A DNA stretch of 64,000 bases from the NCBI RefSeq assembly GCF_037977235.1, contig NZ_CP150276.1, forward strand, positions 2,170,001 to 2,234,000, given 5' to 3'. Below the pieces are notes generated by a model. That model saw only the letters and a program-made list of their open reading frames with translations. It ran no database searches and was not told where the DNA came from. Position 1 is the stretch's first letter, and every line of letters begins with the position of its first letter. This stretch comes from Paenibacillus sp. FSL K6-0276. GTDB taxonomy: Bacteria; Bacillota; Bacilli; Paenibacillales; Paenibacillaceae. The position numbers were made by a program, and so were the translations under genes. This document shows, piece by piece, positions 25,434-34,005 of the stretch.

Positions 25434-26681
25434 TTACAATAAGAACCTCGAATTGATCTCACCACAACCAGCTGTGTTAGGGGGAAGTTTTAGAGAGAAT
25501 GTGTTCTTTTTCAGTATGGATTTCACTTGCTTAGGAGTTAGTGAGGGATTTCTCTGCAGCAATTGCGAAATAACACCAGAGACTATAGGTGTTGAGACGC
25601 TGGTACCGGACAGTACAAAGTAATCTTTCGCTATCCGCAAGGAAGGAAGTTCGCGATCTAGCTTGGAGCGTGGAGCACGAAGGGAAATGATCGTCTCGCC
25701 AGGAGCTACGAGGTCCGGTTTCTTCCGTCTTCCCGGTGCAGGTCCACGGCTGGAATACGAGGTAATTCGGTCGTCCTTTTGTGTGAGCGTACGACGATCA
25801 TCGACTGCACCGACAGTAATTGCTGAAGGACTAATGCCTGGTGACTCGATCGTACTTCGCTTAGGGCCGCTATTTCCTGCCGCAATCACAACGATGAGAC
25901 CGGCCTTTACGGCTTTTTCCACGGCTTGGCACAGAGGGTCATCAGCACAAGGTGAATTTACTGTACCCCCGAATGACATCGAAAGGATACGTAGTTTTAA
26001 TCGTTTCCGATTAGCAATACACCACTCGATTCCTTTAATAATCGTGGAGTCATATCCGTCGCCATTTTTATCGAGTACTTTGACACCAACGATCCCTGCC
26101 TCTGGAGCAGGGCTTTTGTATTTTCCTTTGCTCATCCACCCGTTGCCTGTCGCATCCCCTGCGATATGAGTTCCATGGCCATTATCGTCATAAGGTCGTT
26201 GTCTATGATTGATGAAATCCTTAAAGCCGACAATTCGATTCAATGGTTGAGTCAGATCCGGGTGCCGATACACTCCTGTGTCAAGAATGGCAATGTTGAC
26301 CCCTTTTCCAGTGAGTCCCTGTTTCTTTTGGACAGCTGAAGAACCGATGGATGGTGTCGCTATATAAAGTGATGTTTTTTTGATTCCGTCCACATAGATT
26401 TTATCGATCCCATGCCAACCGCACATCTGTTTCAGACATTTCATTGAAACTCGTGATGATACTGAATTTAGCATTGGGAGGTGATGTTTGATAGGGAAGT
26501 CGTGTAATTCTAAATGTTTTTGTAATGACTTCAGCTGTGCTGGGGTCATTTTTTGTTTGAATTTGATAATGATGGGAATTTTAGCGGATTTACCGCGAGG
26601 AACATGGGATTGTTGAATTCTTTTCCTCAACGCCCTATGGATTCTTGAACTATATTGCTCTAGCCACAATTGTCCGTTCAT
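25434..26681 (-). CDS. Subtilisin-like serine protease (S8, AprX-like)
   Basis: A 415-residue subtilase. The catalytic triad is complete: Asp134 in AILDTGVYRHPDL, His169 in DNGHGTHIAG, Ser361 in LSGTSVSTPIVSGV; Asn270 in AAGNSGP forms the oxyanion hole. Residues 30-100 resemble an inhibitor I9-type propeptide (IPIIIKFKQKMTPAQLKSL). No signal peptide is visible, as in B. subtilis AprX, which is intracellular. ATG 26681 follows AGGTGAT at a slightly long distance. Monocistronic. Possible late-growth or sporulation protease by analogy with AprX. Confidence 0.92.
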   Translation of the reverse strand: MNGQLWLEQYSSRIHRALRKRIQQSHVPRGKSAKIPIIIKFKQKMTPAQLKSLQKHLELHDFPIKHHLPMLNSVSSRVSMKCLKQMCGWHGIDKIYVDGIKKTSLYIATPSIGSSAVQKKQGLTGKGVNIAILDTGVYRHPDLTQPLNRIVGFKDFINHRQRPYDDNGHGTHIAGDATGNGWMSKGKYKSPAPEAGIVGVKVLDKNGDGYDSTIIKGIEWCIANRKRLKLRILSMSFGGTVNSPCADDPLCQAVEKAVKAGLIVVIAAGNSGPKRSTIESPGISPSAITVGAVDDRRTLTQKDDRITSYSSRGPAPGRRKKPDLVAPGETIISLRAPRSKLDRELPSLRIAKDYFVLSGTSVSTPIVSGVISQLLQRNPSLTPKQVKSILKKNTFSLKLPPNTAGCGEINSRFLL

Positions 26682-26849
26682 TTATTAATGGATCACCTCA
26701 CAAGTGCATTATATGCACCTCTGATCCTGTGGGTACGAATCTATGAATCTAGGAATTTAACACATTTCTAGATTTGTGGGTAAAAGTGAGGTCAAGCATT
26801 ACAAATCTTGCATTTACTAACGTATCCTAAAAAGAAAGTGGTGAAGTAA

Positions 26850-27221
26850 ATGGCAATAATTAAGAAACCAGTTAACAAGAAAGCAGTTATGGCGACCAGA
26901 GCCCTTGCGGCTAAACGAGCAAAGGCAGCTGCAACAAGAAAGAAGCGGAGAGTTAGACAGACACTGGACAGATTTATTGTTCTCGCAATTGGTACAAATG
27001 CAAGTGGTACACCTAAAGCAACTACGGGGTGGACGGCTTCATTAAGAACAGGAACTACAACGGTAACCACCGATTTTGACGAATTTGGTGTAGCTAGATT
27101 CCCTACTATCAGCACTTTAACAACAGTTTCTTATCTGCTCACATTAAGAGATGAGAATGGAGCTAATATAAGAAGCTTTACCGTCCCATCAGACCGTGAA
27201 TTTTTTGTGGCTAGATTTTAG
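26850..27221 (+). CDS. Small protein with basic N-terminus and beta-rich domain
   Basis: A 123-residue protein. Residues 1-38 are extremely Lys/Arg/Ala-rich (KRAKAAATRKKRRVRQ), like a nucleic-acid-binding or histone-like tail. The rest is a Thr/Gly-rich beta-sandwich-like sequence (ASLRTGTTTVTTDFDEFGV ... FTVPSDREFFVARF) similar in feel to carboxypeptidase-regulatory or spore-surface domains. I do not recognise a family. GTGGTGA precedes the ATG and a terminator follows, supporting expression. Possibly spore-associated; this is speculation. Confidence 0.65.
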   Translation: MAIIKKPVNKKAVMATRALAAKRAKAAATRKKRRVRQTLDRFIVLAIGTNASGTPKATTGWTASLRTGTTTVTTDFDEFGVARFPTISTLTTVSYLLTLRDENGANIRSFTVPSDREFFVARF

Positions 27222-27254
27222 TTTGGACAAGTCAGCTTTATTTCTATAGTAAAG

Positions 27255-27290
27255 AGCACGTGTCGATCCTATATCGCCGCGTGCTGTTTT
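27255..27290 (+). terminator. Terminator after the basic small protein gene
   Basis: AGCACG/CGTGCT outer stem with an inner CGAT/ATCG stem, followed by GTTTT. Confidence 0.65.
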
Positions 27291-27377
27291 GATTTGTCTA
27301 ACGCTAATCCTTTCACTGGATATTGATGCAAGGGGAATTCCTTATCCTACTATTACTGCTGGGGAATAACGGTCTAG

Positions 27378-27551
27378 GACATCCCTTGTAGTGGCAGAGA
27401 TAATCCGTATCGTGAGGGAGAGCGACTAGTGTTACCTTCCTCCTGCTGCCTCTACTATTGCCGTGAAAATGGCGAGATGTGTTATGTTTGTCCAAGGTTA
27501 AAGGAAGAAGAAAGAGAAGTGAAAAAAGCGAAGATTCTCGCAACTCTATAA
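27378..27551 (+). pseudogene. FhuF-like [2Fe-2S] C-terminal fragment or small iron-sulfur protein
   Basis: An open frame of 57 codons whose core, NPYREGERLVLPSSCCLYY then 6 residues, CYVCPRL, has the CC-x10-C-x2-C layout of the C-terminal iron-sulfur region of FhuF-like ferric-siderophore reductases. The N-terminal reductase domain is absent, so it looks like a remnant. A GTG at 27429 with GAGGGAG before it could alternatively start a 40-residue protein. Its place directly upstream of a Fur-controlled heme operon fits an iron function. A terminator follows. Confidence 0.5.
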
Positions 27552-27578
27552 GTAAATTAGGTTTCTTATGCATATCGA

Positions 27579-27604
27579 CCACGTCCTTTGGATGTGGTTT
27601 TTTT
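27579..27604 (+). terminator. Terminator before the heme operon
   Basis: CCACGTCC pairs with GGATGTGG (one G-T pair) over a three-base loop, followed by seven T residues. Confidence 0.85.
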
Positions 27605-27724
27605 GTGATTATAAGAAAGTGAAAGTTGCACACTATACATAAACCTTATTTTTCAACGAGAATGGTTGTTCTCTTTAAGGGACGGCAAAGGGCTTTATGC
27701 TAGTTTAAAATTAAAATAAAATTC

Positions 27725-27787
27725 TTGACACTTCCCACTGATAAACATTATCATTGGCATAGTAAGTGAAAATGAAAATCATTATCA
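27725..27787 (+). promoter_or_regulatory. Promoter with two Fur boxes for the heme operon
   Basis: TTGACA (27725-27730), a 17-base spacer and TTATCA (27748-27753). Fur 7-1-7 boxes: TGATAAACATTATCA (27739-27753) overlaps the -10 region and TGAAAATCATTATCA (27773-27787) lies just downstream. Both agree closely with the Bacillus Fur consensus TGATAATnATTATCA, so iron-bound Fur should repress the operon. Confidence 0.88.
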
Positions 27788-27829
27788 CTACATGGATCGT
27801 ATAATTATACATACTCGGAGGGATAGATT

Positions 27830-28867
27830 TTGAAGAAATTATTAGTACTTCTGGTTGTTGCAGCACTTAGTGCGATGACTGCATGTTCGTCCACGAATAC
27901 AGCGGACAATCAAACAAAGAATGAAACAGTAACAAATACAGCTGCTAATGAAACGAAAGAAGCTAATGCAGCGAATACAACTGAAGCAACGAATAATGCG
28001 GATGCTGGTAAGGTGTACAGTCTGGAGAATGATGGTGTGGACGAAGCTTTGTTCAATGAAGCGTTGAGCCAATTCCCAGCCACAGTTCCCCAGCGTATTG
28101 TAACTACATCTGTACCGTTAACAGAAATGCTCTACTTGCTCGGAATCACACCGGTTGGTGTACCTACCTCAACGAATCCAATCCCTGCTGAGTTTGAATC
28201 GATAGATAAAATTGGTTCGCCTATGGCACCGGATCTGGAAGTAGTAACTAAGCTTGAGCCAGACTTGCTGCTGGGAGCGGAATCGCTTCGAAGTACCCTA
28301 GATAAGACACTGGAAGGAATGGATTTGCAAAAAGCATATCTACGCACAGAATCCTTCGAGGATTTAAAGCTTAGTCTTAAAGTATTAGGCACTTATTTTA
28401 ATAAAAAAGATGAGATGAATGCGGCTTTGACCAAGATTTTGGATAAAGAAAATGAACTAAGTAAATTAGCCGAAGGAAAAGAACTACCAAGCGTGATGCT
28501 CGTCATTGGAACTTCTGATTCCTTCATGGTCATGAGTGAGAAATCTTATCTAGGTAGCTTGGTGAAAAAACTTGGTGCTGATAACATTGCGACTTCTGTT
28601 CTCAAAGTTACAGACACTTACTCTCCTATAAATATGGAGAACGTTGTAGCCGCTGATCCTGACGTCATTCTCGTATTGGCTTCAGGTGACCACGGAGCGA
28701 CAAAGGACAAATTTAAAAAAGAAATAGAGAAAAATGAAACTTGGACGAAACTCTCCGCTTATAAAAACGACAAAATCCAGATTTTAGATTACAGCGTGTT
28801 CGGTGTAACTTCGATCATTAACGCTGAGACAGCCCTAACTGAAATTGCAAAATACTTCTATGAATAA
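27830..28867 (+). CDS. Heme-binding lipoprotein of an ABC importer (IsdE-like)
   Basis: A 345-residue lipoprotein: signal peptide with lipobox ending at Cys19 (SAMTAC), then a Thr/Asn/Ala-rich linker, then a two-lobed periplasmic-binding-protein fold of the helical-backbone (iron/heme) class. The stretch containing LLGITPVGVPTS, IGSPMAPDLE and KLEPDLLL resembles S. aureus IsdE, which takes up heme. Start is TTG 27830 behind GGAGGG. First gene of a Fur-controlled operon with permease, ATPase and a HugZ-like protein, which strengthens heme over siderophore as ligand, though ferric siderophore cannot be excluded. Confidence 0.85.
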   Translation: MKKLLVLLVVAALSAMTACSSTNTADNQTKNETVTNTAANETKEANAANTTEATNNADAGKVYSLENDGVDEALFNEALSQFPATVPQRIVTTSVPLTEMLYLLGITPVGVPTSTNPIPAEFESIDKIGSPMAPDLEVVTKLEPDLLLGAESLRSTLDKTLEGMDLQKAYLRTESFEDLKLSLKVLGTYFNKKDEMNAALTKILDKENELSKLAEGKELPSVMLVIGTSDSFMVMSEKSYLGSLVKKLGADNIATSVLKVTDTYSPINMENVVAADPDVILVLASGDHGATKDKFKKEIEKNETWTKLSAYKNDKIQILDYSVFGVTSIINAETALTEIAKYFYE

Positions 28868-28883
28868 TTAAAGGAGACGGCAA

Positions 28884-29873
28884 GTGATAAATACATCTCG
28901 TAGCAGAATAGTTGTTATTATAACGGTAGCACTAGCGCTCGTTGCCGCGATTATCGCAATCGGACTAGGCTCTGTATTCATTCCGGTATCAGACATACTC
29001 AGCACGATCTTTGGTTCATCGTCCAAGGCGGTGAATGCCACCATCATATGGGATATTCGATTGCCACGTGTATTGCTGGCGATGATCATCGGAGCAAATA
29101 TAGCGATCTCGGGCGCACTGCTGCAAGCTGTGATGGGTAACCCACTTGCTGATCCTGGATTAACGGGTGTAACTAGCGGGGCGGCTGCATGTGTACTTGT
29201 CATCATGCTTGCTGCACCACAGTATACTCAGTTCATTCCGATTGCTGCTTTTGTTGGAGGGCTAATCGCTGCAGGTATTGTATATGCATTAGCATGGAGA
29301 CGAACCGGCATTTCGCCGATCACCATTATTTTATCTGGCGTTGCTGTGAATGCGCTCTGCGGTGGACTCATTGGACTCTTAACAATCATGTACAGCGATA
29401 GACTTCCTGCAGCGGTTCAATGGCTTAACGGCAGTCTTGCAGTAAAAGGGAATAATGCTTTGATGATGGTCTTCCCATATGCGATTGCAGGTTGGATCTT
29501 ATCGTTCTTCGCGATTCGTAAGGCAAATATTATTCGTCTGGGTGATCAGGTTGCTTCGAATCTGGGTGAAAATGTGAACCGAATTCGTATCCTACTCTCC
29601 TTACTGGCAGTATTTCTAGCGGCTATTTCTGTAGCAGCCATTGGAATGATCGGATTTGTCGGTCTAGTTGTACCGCATATGGCGAGATTGCTCGTTGGTT
29701 CAGATTATAAATATCTTTTGCCGATGAGTATGGCTCTTGGCGCATTGGTACTGTTGATTGCGGATACCGGTGGGCGTACCTTGTTCGCACCTTTAGATAT
29801 CCCCGCGGGTATCCTTATGGCTGTGATTGGTGGACCTTATTTTCTATACCTGATGAGAAAGAAGGCGTTCTAA
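28884..29873 (+). CDS. FecCD-type ABC permease for heme/iron
   Basis: A 329-residue BtuC/FecCD family permease with about nine hydrophobic segments. DIRLPRVLLAMIIGANIAISGALLQ and GFVGLVVPHMARLL are family hallmarks, the latter being the ATPase-coupling loop. GTG start at 28884 behind AAAGGAGA, 16 bases after the binding protein gene; the ATPase gene begins one base after its stop. Forms the homodimeric channel that receives heme from the lipoprotein. Confidence 0.93.
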   Translation: MINTSRSRIVVIITVALALVAAIIAIGLGSVFIPVSDILSTIFGSSSKAVNATIIWDIRLPRVLLAMIIGANIAISGALLQAVMGNPLADPGLTGVTSGAAACVLVIMLAAPQYTQFIPIAAFVGGLIAAGIVYALAWRRTGISPITIILSGVAVNALCGGLIGLLTIMYSDRLPAAVQWLNGSLAVKGNNALMMVFPYAIAGWILSFFAIRKANIIRLGDQVASNLGENVNRIRILLSLLAVFLAAISVAAIGMIGFVGLVVPHMARLLVGSDYKYLLPMSMALGALVLLIADTGGRTLFAPLDIPAGILMAVIGGPYFLYLMRKKAF

Positions 29874-29874
29874 C

Positions 29875-30654
29875 ATGTTTACTGTCGATTCCATTTCGAT
29901 TCGGTATGAGCAGAAAAGCGTGATTAACAACTTCTCTTTTTCCGTGAAAAAAGGTGAGATCGTCTCCATCATAGGACCGAACGGCTCCGGCAAATCCACA
30001 CTACTCAAAGCGGTATCGCGGCTAATTCCTTATCATACGGGTGTGGTCACACTCGATGGTACGGATCTGAAGTCTATGAACGCCAAACAAGTCGCACGAA
30101 AAATGTGCATGCTGAGCCAGAAGAATCAAGCACCGAATGATATGACAGTGATCGATCTTGTCTCTTATGGCAGGTATCCACACATAAAGTGGTTCGAGAG
30201 ATTGAACCATGAGGATATGGACATTGTCCATTGGGCTCTTGAGAAGACACATTTGATGGAGTGTAAGGACCGAGCTGTGGCTTCTTTGTCAGGTGGTGAA
30301 TCACAGCGTGCTTGGATTGCAATGGCTTTAGCACAGCGTCCCCTCATCATGTTGCTTGATGAACCAACCACGTACTTGGACATTTCTCACCAGCATGAAG
30401 TGCTTGAGCTTGTTCGCGAGTTAAATCAAGACATGGGTATGACCGTTGTGATGGTGCTGCATGATCTCAATCAAGCCTCTACTTATAGCGATAGTATTGT
30501 TGTAGTGCAGGCGGGTGAAAAAGCGATGTATGGCACACCCAATGAAGTCATGACAACCGAAATGATCCGGGATATATACCGAATGGATGCGGAAGTCCAG
30601 TATGTGCCTACAGAGAAGAAACCTCGTATTCATTTATTGAGTACTGTTCGATAG
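29875..30654 (+). CDS. ABC ATPase for heme/iron uptake (FecE/FhuC type)
   Basis: A 259-residue ATPase with Walker A GPNGSGKST, signature LSGGESQRAWIAMALAQ, Walker B LIMLLDEPTTYLD and switch VLHDLNQ, all in the pattern of FhuC/FecE. Directly downstream of the permease gene with a one-base gap. Energises import at the inner face of the membrane. The next gene follows after 47 bases without a terminator, so transcription likely continues. Confidence 0.95.
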   Translation: MFTVDSISIRYEQKSVINNFSFSVKKGEIVSIIGPNGSGKSTLLKAVSRLIPYHTGVVTLDGTDLKSMNAKQVARKMCMLSQKNQAPNDMTVIDLVSYGRYPHIKWFERLNHEDMDIVHWALEKTHLMECKDRAVASLSGGESQRAWIAMALAQRPLIMLLDEPTTYLDISHQHEVLELVRELNQDMGMTVVMVLHDLNQASTYSDSIVVVQAGEKAMYGTPNEVMTTEMIRDIYRMDAEVQYVPTEKKPRIHLLSTVR

Positions 30655-30701
30655 ATTCATAGTGTAATTAATTACATAACATATTAATGGAGGGATTTTA
30701 A

Positions 30702-31226
30702 ATGAAGAAGCCTGTAGATGTAGAAAAAAATAAAGAAAACTACTTGCAATTTATTAATAAACGTAAGAATCTGATTTTGAGTTTAATCGATGATGAAGGT
30801 AAGCCCTTTATTAGTTATGCACCTTTCGTAAAGAAAGACGGCAAGCTGTATATCTATATTAGTAAGATCGCAGAGCACTATGGCTATATGGAAAATAATG
30901 ATTTTGTGGACGCCTTTCTAATTGCGGATGAGTCTGAAACAAACAATAAATTTGCAACTGAGCGTGTGCGCTGGAGTTGTACCTCAAGCAATTTCGGGAA
31001 TGATGTACATGAGGATATCTTTGAGTTGTTCAATGCTGATCACGGTGAGGCAATGCTGAATTTGTTGCGCGGACTGGATTTTTCCCTGTTCGAACTGACC
31101 CCTCTGAAGGGCCGCTATGTCGTAGGTTTTGGATTGGCCTTCGATATTGATGTGGATGCGAATGTATTTAATCACGTTGTTATTGATAAGAAGAAAGATG
31201 AAGAAGCTGTACAAGGGAGCAAATAG
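30702..31226 (+). CDS. HugZ/HutZ-family heme utilisation protein
   Basis: A 174-residue protein of the pyridoxamine-5'-phosphate-oxidase-like split-barrel fold. The C-terminal FELTPLKGRYVVGFGLAFDI is the motif found in HugZ/HutZ heme-storage and heme-degrading proteins, and a His in NHVVIDK near the C-terminus is in the region of the heme ligand in HutZ. Context agrees: it follows heme uptake genes under Fur. Likely role is cytoplasmic heme binding and oxygen-dependent release of iron. A flavin enzyme of the same fold is the alternative. GGAGGG before ATG 30702. Confidence 0.82.
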   Translation: MKKPVDVEKNKENYLQFINKRKNLILSLIDDEGKPFISYAPFVKKDGKLYIYISKIAEHYGYMENNDFVDAFLIADESETNNKFATERVRWSCTSSNFGNDVHEDIFELFNADHGEAMLNLLRGLDFSLFELTPLKGRYVVGFGLAFDIDVDANVFNHVVIDKKKDEEAVQGSK

Positions 31227-31229
31227 CCG

Positions 31230-31643
31230 ATGACTATTACTTCAGTACTGCCAATCTGGCAAGCGGTTCAAGAGCGATTTCATAAAATGGTGAAGGCTTT
31301 ACCGGAAGAAGACTTAAATCTAAAATTAGGAAATTCAACCATTGGTGGTTTGATTTCTCATAATGCTGAGGTAGAATTTATGTTTGCAGAGTGGTTCTTT
31401 GGTAGACCTAAACCTCAAGCCAATGATGCAGCGTATGCTACATTAAGTGAACTGGTGGATCTGTTGACCGCTTCCAATGAGAATCTAATGGCAGCGATGC
31501 AGGAGCTTCCAGAAGAAGCTTGGCAGGTGAGTGTAGAGTCGTCTTTTGGCACATCTACTCCGCTTGAAGCGGTAGGCAGACTTATGTATCACACAGGTAT
31601 TCATGCCGGACAGATTTCTCTTATACAGAAAAATGCGGTTTGA
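31230..31643 (+). CDS. DinB family protein
   Basis: A 137-residue four-helix-bundle protein of the DinB/DUF664 group. Metal-binding histidines are expected from TIGGLISHNAEVEF (near residue 47) and from MYHTGIHAGQI (two His near residue 120), the usual DinB spacing. It starts three bases after the HugZ-like stop, so it is the last gene of the heme operon; a terminator follows. Some DinB proteins are bacillithiol- or thiol-dependent transferases or hydrolases, so a link to redox protection during heme release is conceivable but unproven. Confidence 0.85.
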   Translation: MTITSVLPIWQAVQERFHKMVKALPEEDLNLKLGNSTIGGLISHNAEVEFMFAEWFFGRPKPQANDAAYATLSELVDLLTASNENLMAAMQELPEEAWQVSVESSFGTSTPLEAVGRLMYHTGIHAGQISLIQKNAV

Positions 31644-31673
31644 AGTGAATAAATTTATTGAATTTGTGAGTTG

Positions 31674-31703
31674 ACCTTCTTGAGAAATCAAGGAGGTTTT
31701 TTT
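31674..31703 (+). terminator. Terminator of the heme operon
   Basis: ACCTTCTTGA pairs with TCAAGGAGGT (one G-T pair) over a four-base loop, then seven T residues. Confidence 0.88.
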
Positions 31704-31754
31704 ATTCGAGTAAATAATGAAAGTGGATCTCTAATTCGCAGTAAATGAACCTAT

Positions 31755-32045
31755 GCTGTAGATGATTCCGAAATGTTTGCTATGTACGCCTCCGTAACTT
31801 TAGAAGCAGTAGATATGATCGCCACACACGTAAATCAATTAATTGGGCAAATCGCACGTATTATTGAAAAAGGTATACAAACCGAGGAGTTTAGAGCGTT
31901 GGAATCAGAGGTTACGGCGAGAGCTATTTTTAATGCAACATCACGATTTCATCATCCTGCTCATACGAAAGAGTGGCAGTCGGCTACGATCGATCAGGAG
32001 TTTGCCTCCGTTTGGGATTTGATGCTTTCCGGAATTTTGTCATAA
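31755..32045 (+). pseudogene. TetR-family regulator, C-terminal remnant
   Basis: About 96 open codons match the ligand-binding C-terminal half of a TetR regulator (MFAMYASVTLEAVDMI, then GIQTEEFRALESEVTARAIF, FHHP and a terminal WDLMLSGIL). The N-terminal helix-turn-helix half is missing; upstream sequence back to the terminator at 31674 does not encode it, so it has been deleted. Next to another broken gene. Confidence 0.75.
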
Positions 32046-32146
32046 ATTCTTATAGCTTATTTCATAATAGAAGAATGATGGATTAAACCTTTTAATGAAG
32101 ATCGGGAGGTTTTTTTTGCGTCAGGAGAATCAATAATTTAATTGAA

Positions 32147-33040
32147 TTCAAGGGTGAGTGCAGCCGTAATCAGGTGGATGAGATGGTGAAAGAACTTGGT
32201 CTGAAGGACGTTGAAGTCGTCTTAGGAATCGGTGGTGGCAAGACGTTGGATACAGCAAAAGCAGTAAGCTACATGGCGGATCTGCCGGTAGTTATTGTAC
32301 CCACTGTGGCCTCAACAGATGCACCTTGCAGCGCTTTATCAGTGTTGTATACGGATGAAGGTGACTTTGATTGCTATCTTCCCTTAAAAAGAAATCCCGA
32401 CATGGTCATCGCAGATATCGATATCATTGCTAAAGCTCCTGCAAGATTACTGGTTGCTGGAATGGGTGACGCCTGATCCACCTTTTACGAAGCAAGAGCT
32501 TGTCGACAATCAGGGGCGGTTACTCATGCTGGTGGGACTAGTACAATCGCAGCCTTCTCATTAGCACGTGCATGTCTGGACACACTTCTCGCTGAGGGTG
32601 AAACGGCATTAGAAGATGTCAAACAAGGAATCACCTCTTCTGCGGTGGAACAAATTGTTGAAGCTAACATTTACTTAAGTGGCCTTGGGTTTAAGAGCGG
32701 TGGGCTTGCCGCAGCCCATGCCATTCATAACGGACTGACGCTAAATGAGGGATGCCGGAGTACGCTGCATGGTGAGAAGGTTGCTTTTGCTACGATCGTA
32801 CAGCTTGTACTGGAGAAGGCTCCGAATGAAGAGATCGATCAGGTCATTGATTTCTGCAAAAGAGTTGGACTTCCAGTAACACTTAAGGATATTGGAATCA
32901 CCAGTAGTGAGACCGATAAGTTAATGGTGGTGGCAGAGGCTAGCTGCTCCCAGGATAGCTCAATGTGGAATATGCCTTTCGAGGTTCAAGCTGTGGATGT
33001 GCTAGAAGCAATCCTTGCTGCTGACGAGCGAGGGCAATAG
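32147..33040 (+). pseudogene. gldA: Glycerol dehydrogenase, truncated and interrupted by an in-frame TGA
   Basis: The encoded sequence aligns from memory with E. coli GldA from about residue 75 to the C-terminus: [23 protein letters not shown] (NAD site), [14 protein letters not shown], then AAAHAIHNGLT and HGEKVAF (metal ligands). The first ~70 residues are absent. A TGA at 32474-32476 lies inside the conserved GMGDA-x-STFYEARA block, where a Leu codon is expected; the frame is otherwise intact on both sides. Known activity of intact GldA is NAD-dependent oxidation of glycerol to dihydroxyacetone. A terminator-like hairpin lies just upstream, suggesting a deletion fused unrelated sequence to it. 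Confidence 0.9.
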
Positions 33041-33087
33041 AAAAGCTCGATTGTAAATTATTGCGAACCCTGCACGTACATATTTAA

Positions 33088-33130
33088 CCTTCGTGATCCA
33101 AACAATGAGAACAATTGTTTAAGACGAAGG
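33088..33130 (+). promoter_or_regulatory. Hairpin that could mask a ribosome-binding site
   Basis: CCTTCGT (33088-33094) pairs with ACGAAGG (33124-33130), enclosing AAACAAT/ATTGTTT (33100-33120). The right arm contains the first half of the AAGGAGGAG ribosome site of the gene at 33145. Confidence 0.45.
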
Positions 33131-33144
33131 AGGAGTTCCTCTTG

Positions 33145-34005
33145 ATGAAGGACAGTCGAAAAGTTAAACGTTATTTACTAAATTGGATTGCTGTTGCTGC
33201 AGTAATGATTACCGCAATTGTTCCGGCGACGCCGTCTGTCTCTGCAGCCACGTCTAAAGACAACGTTACAAATACGCAGCTTGAAGAGAGTACACCTAAA
33301 CGCAATAAGGTCGTTATTATTATTGATGATTTCGGCAATGACATGAAGGGGACGGATGAAATGTTCTCGCTACCTGTGAAGCTTACGGTGGCTGTTATGC
33401 CTTTCTTACCAACATCCTTTAAAGATGCCACTCGGGCGCATGAACGCGGGGATGATGTCCTGCTGCACTTGCCGATGGAGCCGCGCCAAGGAAATCCGAA
33501 ATGGCTAGGACCAGGAGCCATACTGGCCAAGATGTCCGATGAGGAAGTTCGCCAAAAGGTAGAGTCGGCACTCGATAATGTGCCTTTTGCCATCGGTATA
33601 AATAACCACATGGGCTCTAAAATCACCGGGGACGAGCGGATTATGGCCGTGATCCTATCCGTATGCAAAGAACGGGGATTGTTCTTTGTGGACAGTAAGA
33701 CCAACTATCATTCCATTGCTGGCAATATGGCTTATCGAATGGGATTACCCCGCGTGGAGAACCATATCTTTCTGGATGACACACACACGGCTAGTCATGT
33801 TATGAAGCAAATGGGCCTCGCTAAAGATCTAGCACAGGATCAACGATTCTGCGTAACCATTGGTCATGTTGGCGTACATGGGAAAGAGACCGCAGCAGGG
33901 ATCCGCAGCGGTATTGAGCAATTGAAAGACAGTGTTGAATTTATAGGCATTTCTGATCTGGTTAAAAACGAGATGAAATGGAGCTCTCATCCTACACTTC
34001 CATAA
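33145..34005 (+). CDS. Divergent polysaccharide deacetylase family protein (YibQ-like), secreted
   Basis: A 286-residue protein with an N-terminal Sec signal peptide (residues about 8-35, ending PSVSAATS) followed by a DUF610/YibQ-type divergent polysaccharide deacetylase domain: VVIIIDDFGND, VAVMPFLP, DDVLLHLPMEP and GINNHMGSKITGD, with D-D, H and H at the expected metal positions. Likely acts on cell-wall or cortex polysaccharide outside the membrane; activity of this family is unproven. ATG 33145 follows GAAGGAGGAG. Its stop overlaps the convergent amidase gene by 14 bases, and both may serve sporulation or wall remodelling. Confidence 0.87.
   Translation: MKDSRKVKRYLLNWIAVAAVMITAIVPATPSVSAATSKDNVTNTQLEESTPKRNKVVIIIDDFGNDMKGTDEMFSLPVKLTVAVMPFLPTSFKDATRAHERGDDVLLHLPMEPRQGNPKWLGPGAILAKMSDEEVRQKVESALDNVPFAIGINNHMGSKITGDERIMAVILSVCKERGLFFVDSKTNYHSIAGNMAYRMGLPRVENHIFLDDTHTASHVMKQMGLAKDLAQDQRFCVTIGHVGVHGKETAAGIRSGIEQLKDSVEFIGISDLVKNEMKWSSHPTLP

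Noticed and set aside
27313..27633. 106-codon minus-strand open frame
   Set aside because: It overlaps a terminator and the FhuF-like frame; no ribosome site or family resemblance.
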